Below, one piece after another: positions 1 through 5,478 of a DNA stretch of 5,568 nt. A program made the position numbers and the translations under genes. Source of the stretch: Longimonas sp046498435 (GTDB lineage: Bacteria > Bacteroidota > Rhodothermia > Rhodothermales > Salinibacteraceae). Position 1 is the first letter of the stretch. Each line of letters begins with the position of its first letter. Location of the stretch: assembly GCF_046498435.1 (NCBI RefSeq), contig NZ_JAWOAR010000237.1, positions 1-5,568 on the forward strand, written 5' to 3'. The notes below the pieces were generated by a model. That model saw only the letters and a list, made by a program, of their open reading frames with translations, was not told the origin of the DNA and did not search any database.

Positions 1-1559
1 CCCTCTTCCTCGCCATCGTCGACAATGTCAATCGTGATGGTTTCGGGAGCCGCATCGGGCCCGGTGAAGGTAAAGGTGGTCGGATCCGAAAAGCCGGTGA
101 CGTCGGTGCTGGGATCGGCATCGCCCTCGGCGGTGACGGTGACATCGACCGACTGGCCGTCCTCCAATTCTGGTGGGCGTACCGAGACCGAGACGCTGTT
201 GTCACCCTCAAGGGTGCGCGTGTACAGCCGGTTAAAGCGCGCAGCAGGCACCGACTCCACATCGCTTTCGCGGACAGGAATCAGTTGGCGATTGTCGAAG
301 AAGACGCCGACAACGCCTTCATAGTTAAATGCGCCGTCGGGAATCGGGGCGCCAATGATGTTTGTTTCAAGATCGTCCTGCACCCGAAAGTCAACCTGCT
401 CTCCGGCTGTGTTTTGGGCCGCGTATGAGGTGCCACTTTCAAATGTCTCCCCCGGCTCTACGCCCGAGAAGCTCAGCCCTGACAGGCTGACAAGCACGCT
501 TTCGTAGTTGGAGTCGGAGTCGGAGCTTGTGACGTCGCTCACCGACACGGGAATGGGTTCGGGCGAAGCGCCCTGCTCCACTACTTCGTAGCCGGTAAGG
601 TCGCTGCCGTTGATCTGCACCAGGTTGTTGAACTCGGAGACCGTGCCGCTCACGCGCAGGGTTGTACCGGGCTGAATGGTGCCGTCTTCGATGTCGGACT
701 GGAAGGCGGTGCTGTTGTCGCCATCGACCTGGCGCAGCACAATGCCGCTGGCGCCGGTGGCTCCGCTTTCGTCTTGGATGCGAGCGTACGAGCCGAATGC
801 CCGCGACACGGTGCCTTCAATGATGACCTCGCTGCCGTCCACCTGATCGCGCGCGTCATTGATCGATATGGCTTCGCCGTCGGTGGGCGGAGCGGGCTCT
901 TCGTTGCCACCATCGTCTCCATCATCGTCATCGCCATTGTCGCCGCCATCGTCAAGGGGAGTGCCTTCTACGGTGATGTTGTCGAAGCGGTTGTTGCCGC
1001 TCGCCCCCGTAGCGCCATCGAGCGTAAAGCGCACCACCAGATCAGTGTTGTCGTCGGTAGCAGTATCCCCACTCATATCGAGCGCTTGCAGGCTGAAGCT
1101 CCCCGGGGTCGTAATTGTCTCCAGATCGGTGAACGTTGACCCGCCATCGGTGCTATACGCAACAGCCTGTTCGTCGAATCCGGAACTGGTACCGCGTGTG
1201 GCGTAGGCTATTTCGATGTCCTCAAACCCTTCCGTAGACACGTTCAGGTCGAAGTACTCGCCGTTGTTGACCTGATCGCTTCCCCCTTGCACCACAAAGC
1301 TTTCGCCTGCTGGATCGTCATTTTGGGCGTTAGTGCTCGATCCCCCAAAGCTCTGGATGGCTCCCTCTGTAAACGTGTAGGTGAGCGTGCCATCTCCTGT
1401 ATTGGCCTCGACCGGGGCAGGCCAGGCGGGGGTGTCCTCAACGGGATCGTTGAAGTTCCAGTAGTGGATCACATCTTGTGCAGCGGCGGGCGCAGCAAAG
1501 GTACCTGCCACGAAAAGCAAAATGGCAATCCATGCCACAGGAGCGTAACGTAACGTCAT
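1..1559 (-). CDS. Secreted multidomain protein with two OB-fold-like domains and a Calx-beta-like segment (partial, N-terminal 519 residues)
   Basis: I read one uninterrupted minus-strand frame from the ATG at 1559-1557 to the window edge: 519 codons with no stop, so the C-terminus lies outside. Residues 1-28 look like a Sec signal peptide (one basic residue, a hydrophobic stretch at 9-23, then PAAAQ with an AxA-type cleavage site). Residues 29-200 begin DVIHYWNFND and resemble the N-terminal domain of Bacteroidota lamin-tail surface proteins. Residues 201-228 are an Asp/Gly linker followed by a Pro-rich stretch. Residues 229-329 (IIEGTVSRAFGSYARIQD, RVSGTVSEFNNLVQI) look like an OB-fold of the DUF5689/YhcR kind, and 336-437 like a second one. 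Residues 450-519 (VDVTVTAEGD, FTGPD, IVDDGEEE) resemble a Calx-beta repeat. The protein is very acidic and is probably exported and surface-bound. The missing end may hold a nuclease, lamin-tail or type IX sorting domain; that is a guess from family knowledge. Function unknown. No Shine-Dalgarno is visible. Confidence 0.85.
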   Translation of the reverse strand, partial: MTLRYAPVAWIAILLFVAGTFAAPAAAQDVIHYWNFNDPVEDTPAWPAPVEANTGDGTLTYTFTEGAIQSFGGSSTNAQNDDPAGESFVVQGGSDQVNNGEYFDLNVSTEGFEDIEIAYATRGTSSGFDEQAVAYSTDGGSTFTDLETITTPGSFSLQALDMSGDTATDDNTDLVVRFTLDGATGASGNNRFDNITVEGTPLDDGGDNGDDDDGDDGGNEEPAPPTDGEAISINDARDQVDGSEVIIEGTVSRAFGSYARIQDESGATGASGIVLRQVDGDNSTAFQSDIEDGTIQPGTTLRVSGTVSEFNNLVQINGSDLTGYEVVEQGASPEPIPVSVSDVTSSDSDSNYESVLVSLSGLSFSGVEPGETFESGTSYAAQNTAGEQVDFRVQDDLETNIIGAPIPDGAFNYEGVVGVFFDNRQLIPVRESDVESVPAARFNRLYTRTLEGDNSVSVSVRPPELEDGQSVDVTVTAEGDADPSTDVTGFSDPTTFTFTGPDAAPETITIDIVDDGEEE

Positions 1560-1657
1560 AACATACGGTATCGTAAGGGCACAACAATGGTGGGGCGAGC
1601 GCAAAACGGTGGGGACAGTGCGCTTATACATAACCCAACCTATCTATCAGCAGGGAC

Positions 1658-1685
1658 GATTGGAAGCGCACTCTGCAATATATTG
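1658..1685 (+). promoter_or_regulatory. Operator-like element, copy 1 (upstream of the K+ channel)
   Basis: The core is CAATATATTG at 1676-1685, a perfect 10-bp palindrome. It is preceded by GATT at 1658-1661 and GGAAGCGC at 1662-1669. The same palindrome, with GATT at exactly the same offset (18 bases) and GGAAGCGC nearby, recurs at 3684-3711 before the dehydrogenase gene. With its flanks, this copy matches 12 of 14 positions of an ideal dyad TGCAATATATTGCA (left half intact). It may be a dimeric regulator's site or an AT-rich promoter core. It lies 214 bases before the channel start and 117 bases upstream of the divergent start, so it could act on either gene. No regulator is identified in the window. 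Confidence 0.4.
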
Positions 1686-1741
1686 ACGAATCCGAAGGTT
1701 CTAATAATTCCGTAACACACACCCGCAGCGGGTTTCATGAA

Positions 1742-1818
1742 GATGCGAAGATGTTTTCCGGTCTGGTAGCCCGACGAACTACGTAAAGCACTCTGTTTAA
1801 GAGAAGCGGCTTCGCATC
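1742..1818. repeat. 9-bp inverted repeat with 59-base spacer in the channel leader
   Basis: GATGCGAAG at 1742-1750 is exactly complementary to CTTCGCATC at 1810-1818. If the mRNA begins upstream of 1742, the two arms could close a long-range stem enclosing 59 bases, ending about 80 bases before the channel start. There is no T-tract after it, so it is not an ordinary terminator. A 9-bp match inside a 340-base region could also be chance. Confidence 0.25.
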
Positions 1819-1899
1819 CGCAAGTCCTCGCAACACACGAGTGCACTTTGCTACCCTCCACAGCCTGCCATCGTACGCCCGGTCTCTCCCCCTACTTTT

Positions 1900-3624
1900 A
1901 TGAAGTTTTACAGCACCCAACTCGCCTATCTATTTGAAAACAAAGAGGCGCGGCGCGACCTGGTTGCGCTCTCGAAGTACATCGGGTTTCTGCTACTTAC
2001 CATGGTGGTGCTGTCGGTTGGCTTCCAACTGATCATGTGGTACGTGGAGGACCAGTCGCACACCTGGGTGTCGGCGTTCTATTGGACGCTCGTTACGATG
2101 AGCACGCTCGGCTTTGGCGACATCACCTTCTACACCGACGTGGGCCGCCTCTACAGCATGTTTGTGGTTATAACGGGCATTATCTTGCTGCTCATTGTGC
2201 TGCCATTTGCGTTTATTCGCTACTTCTATGCGCCCTGGCTCGAAGCCCAGATTCACGCCCGTGCGCCACGAAAAGTAGATCCCAACCTGGAAGACCATGT
2301 CATTCTCTGCAATCAAGACCCCATTGTACCCGGACTCATTGAGCGAATGGATACGGAGGGCGTCCCCTACGTGCTCATCGAACCCGATCCCGACCGGGCG
2401 TCTGACCTGTACCTCGACGATGTTTCGGTGATTCTTGGCGATGTGGACGATTCAAAAACCTACGCCGCAGCACGCGTGGAGCATGCAAGCGCGGTCCTGG
2501 CCAACCGAAGCGATGTCGAAAACACCAACATCGCCCTTACCGTTCGCGAGAGGGCTCCTGACACCCCTATCGTTGCCATTGCCCACGACCGAGATGCTAT
2601 TGATATTCTGGAGCTTAGCGGATGCACCACCGTGCTCCCCCTAAAGCAGATGCTCGGCGAGCAACTGGCCAATCGCATCAACGCAGGCCATGCCGAGTGC
2701 CACCCCATTGGCTCGTACAAAGATTTAGTGCTGGCCGAGGTGCCTGTACAAGGCACACCGCTGGAAGGAAAAACGGTGCGCAACACCCATCTGCGCTCGG
2801 AAACAGGCGTCAGTATTATTGGCGTGTGGGAGCGCGGTACCCTCGATCAGGCACGTCCCGATACTACCCTCTCTAAAGCCAGTGTGCTCGTTATTATTGG
2901 CACACAGGCCCAAGTCAGCGCTCTCAACGAGCAGCTTACGCCGTATGCTACCGGCGACCATCCTGTGCTCGTGATTGGCGGCGGTACGGTGGGCGAAGCG
3001 GCGGCGCGGGCCCTGCTGGCGCGGGGCATCGATGTGCATGTGGTTGAGCGCGATACCGATCGCTGTGAGGCACTCCGGCGCGTGTCTGACGGTGACGATA
3101 CCGGCACGCTTACCGTATTCGAGGGCGACGCCTCCGACTATACCCTGCTTGAGGATGCGGGCATCAAAAACGCCCCGTCGGTCTTGCTCACCACGCACGA
3201 CGATGCCGTCAACATCTATCTGGCGTCATACTGTCGGCGCCTGAATCCCGGACTGCGCATCGTAAGTCGTATTGTGCACCGTCGCAACATGGAAGCGATC
3301 CACCGTGCTGGGACCGACTTCGTGCTGAGCTATGCCATGCTTGGCCTTGAGTCGATCTGGGCAGCCCTCACCGACAAAGAGCTCGTCGTAATGGGCGAAG
3401 GGCTCGATCTGTTTACGCGTACCGTGCCCCCGGCACTTGACGGCAAGACGCTGGCGGATAGTGGCATTGGGGCGCTCACGGGGCTTACCGTCGTGGCGGT
3501 GCTCTGTCCCAATCGCGACCTCATTACGCAAGTCCGTGCTGGCACAACGCTCAAAGAGGGCATGGACCTGCTCATGGTGGGTACCGATGCGCAGTATCAT
3601 AACTTCGTAGAACGGTTCGGATGA
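1900..3624 (+). CDS. Two-helix potassium channel with tandem RCK (TrkA-N/TrkA-C) domains
   Basis: This is a complete 574-residue inner-membrane protein. The N-terminal part is a minimal K+ pore: TM1 about 27-49, pore helix about 56-68, selectivity filter TLGFGD at 69-74 (the T-x-G-F/Y-G K+ signature), TM2 about 83-106. The rest is cytoplasmic: RCK1 N-lobe about 131-250, RCK1 C-lobe about 268-335, RCK2 N-lobe about 354-485, RCK2 C-lobe about 492-565. RCK2 has an intact dinucleotide-binding motif (G360-x-G362-x-x-G365) with an acidic E383 at the end of the next strand. In RCK1 the equivalent glycines read N138, D140 and V143, so nucleotide binding there is doubtful. Family knowledge: four subunits, each with two RCK domains, form a ligand-gated ring as in GsuK and BK channels. 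The physiological direction of K+ flow is not evident. The ATG at 1900 is the first in frame, and a pyrimidine-rich leader without Shine-Dalgarno precedes it. No specific gene name is justified. Confidence 0.93.
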   Translation: MKFYSTQLAYLFENKEARRDLVALSKYIGFLLLTMVVLSVGFQLIMWYVEDQSHTWVSAFYWTLVTMSTLGFGDITFYTDVGRLYSMFVVITGIILLLIVLPFAFIRYFYAPWLEAQIHARAPRKVDPNLEDHVILCNQDPIVPGLIERMDTEGVPYVLIEPDPDRASDLYLDDVSVILGDVDDSKTYAAARVEHASAVLANRSDVENTNIALTVRERAPDTPIVAIAHDRDAIDILELSGCTTVLPLKQMLGEQLANRINAGHAECHPIGSYKDLVLAEVPVQGTPLEGKTVRNTHLRSETGVSIIGVWERGTLDQARPDTTLSKASVLVIIGTQAQVSALNEQLTPYATGDHPVLVIGGGTVGEAAARALLARGIDVHVVERDTDRCEALRRVSDGDDTGTLTVFEGDASDYTLLEDAGIKNAPSVLLTTHDDAVNIYLASYCRRLNPGLRIVSRIVHRRNMEAIHRAGTDFVLSYAMLGLESIWAALTDKELVVMGEGLDLFTRTVPPALDGKTLADSGIGALTGLTVVAVLCPNRDLITQVRAGTTLKEGMDLLMVGTDAQYHNFVERFG

Positions 3625-3630
3625 CACTAC

Positions 3631-3644
3631 CAGGCACGCGCCTG
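3631..3644 (+). terminator. Small GC-rich hairpin just after the channel stop codon (weak terminator candidate)
   Basis: CAGGC (3631-3635) pairs with GCCTG (3640-3644) across a 4-base loop, ACGC, starting 7 bases after the TGA. No T-tract follows, only CGCATCCCTTTC. It could mark the 3' end of the channel mRNA or merely pause transcription, so read-through into the dehydrogenase gene cannot be excluded. Confidence 0.25.
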
Positions 3645-3683
3645 CGCATCCCTTTCACGAACATCATGCAAATGAATATGCAA

Positions 3684-3711
3684 GATTTTCGGAAGCGCTT
3701 ACAATATATTG
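3684..3711 (+). promoter_or_regulatory. Operator-like element, copy 2 (upstream of glutamate dehydrogenase)
   Basis: GATT at 3684-3687, GGAAGCGC at 3691-3698 and the perfect palindrome CAATATATTG at 3702-3711 repeat the arrangement found at 1658-1685. The GATT-to-palindrome offset is again 18 bases, while GGAAGCGC is displaced by 3 bases. Here the right half of the ideal TGCAATATATTGCA dyad is intact, and a second palindrome, AAGCGCTT (3693-3700), abuts it. TACAAT at 3700-3705 is a five-of-six match to a -10 hexamer, so this may be the promoter itself, but no clear -35 is present. The element lies 93 bases before the dehydrogenase start. Confidence 0.45.
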
Positions 3712-3722
3712 CATAGCAGCTT

Positions 3723-3740
3723 GCTGTTGTCTCCAACAGC
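3723..3740 (+). other. 7-bp hairpin in the dehydrogenase leader
   Basis: GCTGTTG (3723-3729) pairs perfectly with CAACAGC (3734-3740) around a TCTC tetraloop. It is followed at once by a small inverted repeat GTTTA-AC-TAAAC (3742-3753). The hairpin lies between the operator-like palindrome and the start codon, so it would be in the 5' untranslated region if transcription begins near the palindrome. There is no T-tract, so a terminator is unlikely. It could stabilise the mRNA or bind a protein. Confidence 0.3.
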
Positions 3741-3804
3741 CGTTTAACTAAACAGGCGCACCGCATGCTTCCCATTTTTTGCATCGACCTTTCCGTTTCC
3801 GCCT

Positions 3805-5256
3805 ATGAAACCCGCATCTACCGATACGGCCAACGGCACCGACCACGGTTTTTTTGCCGAGGTGAACAGCATGTTCGATACGGCTGCTCAGCACACCGAT
3901 CATCCCAAGGGCGTGCTGCATCAGATCCGAGCCTGCGATAATATCGTCCGGTTTGAGTTTCCGATCAAGCGCGACGACGGGAGCATTGAGGTGATACGTG
4001 CTTACCGCGCCGAGCACAGCCATCACAAAAAGCCCACGAAGGGCGGCATCCGCTATGCGCTGAACGTAAATGTGGATGAGGTGATGGCCCTCGCCTCCCT
4101 CATGAGCTACAAGTGCGCGATTGTGGATGTGCCGTTTGGCGGTGCAAAGGGCGGCGTATGCATCGATGCGCGCAACTATTCGGTGCACGAACTGGAGCGC
4201 ATTACCCGCCGCTACACGTTCGAACTGATCCGGAAGAACTTCATCGGCGCTGGCGTCGACGTGCCGGCCCCCGATTATGGCACCGGGCCGCGCGAGATGG
4301 CCTGGATCATGGACACCTACAACCAGATGACCGACGACGACTTGAACGGACTGGCTTGCGTAACGGGTAAGCCGGTGGGACAAGGCGGCGTGCGCGGACG
4401 TACCGAGGCTACCGGACGCGGCGTGTACTACGGCATCCGCGAAGCCTGTGCTTTTAAACACGACATGGATGCGCTCGGCCTGGATACCGGCACCGCTGGC
4501 AAATCGGTGGTGGTGCAGGGGATTGGGAACGTGGGCTATCATGCCGCCCGCATCCTGCAAGACGAGGGCGACGCGACCATTGTAGGCATTGCCGAAATTG
4601 AGGGCGCAATCTACGACCCCAGCGGATTTGACATCCACGATGTGGTGGCGCATCGCGAGGAAACAGGGTCGATTCTCGACTTCCCCGGTGCTACCAATAT
4701 CGAGGACTCTTACAAGGCATTGGAGCTGGAGTGCGACATCCTGGTTCCAGCGGCCCTCGAAGGAGTCATTACCAAGGCGAATGCCCCAGACATAAAAGCC
4801 AAAATCATTGCCGAGGCGGCTAACGGCCCCGTTACGACAGAGGCCGATGAGATTCTGGTTGAAAAGGGCACGCTCATCATTCCCGACGTGTATCTAAATG
4901 CCGGCGGCGTTACGGTGTCCTACTTCGAGTGGCTGCGCAACCTCTCGCACGTACGTCACGGACGCATGAGCCGCCGTTTCGAGGAGCGCAACGCCGAACG
5001 CATCCTGCGCGCTGTGGATGAACTCACCGACCAGAGCTTCGACGAGCAGCTCATGGAAGACCTCGTCAAACGCGTCGGCTTCGGCGCCAGTGAGGAGGAC
5101 CTCGTGAACTCCGGGCTGGAGGATACGATGGCCTTCGCCTACGAAGAAATCCGTACCGAACGCGAGAAGCACGGTATCGATATGCGTACAGCCGCTTTCG
5201 TGAGCGCCATCAACAAGATTGCGAAGTCGTACGCCGACATGGGCATCTTTCCCTGA
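3805..5256 (+). CDS. gdhA: Glutamate dehydrogenase, animal-type with antenna-like segment
   Basis: This complete 483-residue cytoplasmic enzyme reversibly converts glutamate to 2-oxoglutarate plus ammonia with NAD(P)(H), linking nitrogen metabolism to the TCA cycle. Visible family signatures: substrate residues K79 (TKGGIRY), K103 (SYKCAIVDVP) and catalytic K115 (PFGGAKGG); catalytic D157 (VDVPAPDYGTG); coenzyme motif G239-x-G241-x-x-G244 (QGIGNVG) with E264 at the end of the next strand, which favours NAD; and NAGGVTVSYFEW at 365-376. From memory of bovine GDH, the four substrate and catalytic residues keep a constant offset of 11. Common bacterial hexameric GDHs are about 420-450 residues. 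The extra length here is a helix-rich insert at about 381-437 with GASE at 427-430, matching the mammalian antenna but about six residues shorter. The ATG at 3805 is the first in frame, with no Shine-Dalgarno and a pyrimidine-rich leader. A hairpin terminator follows, so this is probably a single-gene unit. Confidence 0.95.
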   Translation: MKPASTDTANGTDHGFFAEVNSMFDTAAQHTDHPKGVLHQIRACDNIVRFEFPIKRDDGSIEVIRAYRAEHSHHKKPTKGGIRYALNVNVDEVMALASLMSYKCAIVDVPFGGAKGGVCIDARNYSVHELERITRRYTFELIRKNFIGAGVDVPAPDYGTGPREMAWIMDTYNQMTDDDLNGLACVTGKPVGQGGVRGRTEATGRGVYYGIREACAFKHDMDALGLDTGTAGKSVVVQGIGNVGYHAARILQDEGDATIVGIAEIEGAIYDPSGFDIHDVVAHREETGSILDFPGATNIEDSYKALELECDILVPAALEGVITKANAPDIKAKIIAEAANGPVTTEADEILVEKGTLIIPDVYLNAGGVTVSYFEWLRNLSHVRHGRMSRRFEERNAERILRAVDELTDQSFDEQLMEDLVKRVGFGASEEDLVNSGLEDTMAFAYEEIRTEREKHGIDMRTAAFVSAINKIAKSYADMGIFP

Positions 5257-5287
5257 TCGCCGTGCCGATTCAAAACCAGAACGGTAC

Positions 5288-5319
5288 AGGGGGAGGCGTC
5301 GAGGGGCGTCTCCCCCTTT
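5288..5319 (+). terminator. Rho-independent-type terminator after glutamate dehydrogenase
   Basis: The arms 5288-5298 and 5307-5317 form an 11-bp stem (one G-U pair at 5296/5309) with the 8-base loop TCGAGGGG. The stem base is a run of five G-C pairs, and the 3' arm runs into only three T residues. It begins 31 bases after the stop codon. The stem is strong but the T-run is short, so termination may be incomplete. Confidence 0.7.
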
Positions 5320-5390
5320 CGAGTTGCATCCAGCGCCTACTGTCGTGTCACACCTGAATGTTCGGGTTGCAAGGTTCCCCATTCGTATGC

Positions 5391-5478
5391 TGTCATCTTG
5401 AGCGAAGCGGCTCCGCCAAGGAGACGCGGAGTCCTGACACGAGCGAAGCGACTGATGAACGCAGTGAATAAAGATCTC
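5391..5478. repeat. Degenerate copy of a dispersed GAGCGAAGCG-type intergenic repeat
   Basis: GTCATCTTGAGCGAAGCG (5392-5409) closely resembles the widespread intergenic repeat whose usual form, from memory, is GTCATCCTGAGCGAAGCG, then AAGGATCT. Here the middle is expanded: GAGCGAAGCG recurs exactly at 5441-5450, a weaker GAACGCAGTG follows at 5457-5466, and the element closes with AAAGATCTC (5470-5478). Outer ATCTT (5395-5399) complements AAGAT (5471-5475). An inner stem CTCCGC/GCGGAG sits at 5411-5416/5426-5431. The element is non-coding and probably folds. Its translations in any frame are Ser/Arg-rich and meaningless. Other copies are expected elsewhere in the genome but are not visible here. 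Confidence 0.7.

Larger units (their letters stand above)
1560..1899. other. Divergent intergenic region between the secreted-protein gene and the K+ channel gene
   Basis: These 340 bases separate two divergently oriented starts and should hold promoters for both. I see no convincing gene: the minus-strand frames of 61 and 73 codons here resemble no known protein. Contents: an operator-like palindrome at 1676-1685, a 9-bp inverted repeat at 1742-1750/1810-1818, and a pyrimidine-rich run (16 of 17) at 1883-1899 directly before the channel ATG. On the minus strand, TATAAG at 1628-1623 could be a -10 box for the secreted-protein gene with a leader of about 60 nt, but no good -35 accompanies it. 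On the plus strand, TTGACG (1683-1688) resembles a -35 box, but at 16-bp spacing it faces only a poor TAATTC. No known riboswitch, including the c-di-AMP type often found before K+ channels, was recognised by eye. Confidence 0.6.

Noticed and set aside
774..1206. Overlapping plus-strand frames of 115-121 codons
   Set aside because: They lie opposite the continuous secreted-protein frame. Their Ser/Pro or Val/Ala runs come from reversed Asp/Gly codons.
1560..1899. A c-di-AMP or other riboswitch before the K+ channel
   Set aside because: I looked for the conserved aptamer segments known upstream of K+ transporters and did not find them.
1640..1920. Small minus-strand frames of 61 and 73 codons in the intergenic region
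   Set aside because: Composition is uneven and Cys/Arg-rich, there is no ribosome-binding site, and no similarity is recognised; one overlaps the channel start.
2725..3198. A 157-codon minus-strand frame opposite the channel gene
   Set aside because: It is antisense to the RCK domains, with no recognisable motif or start signal.
3748..4653. A 301-codon open frame antisense to the dehydrogenase gene
   Set aside because: It lies opposite a strongly conserved enzyme, is rich in His and Val from reversed codons, resembles no family, and is the expected by-product of G+C-rich codon bias.
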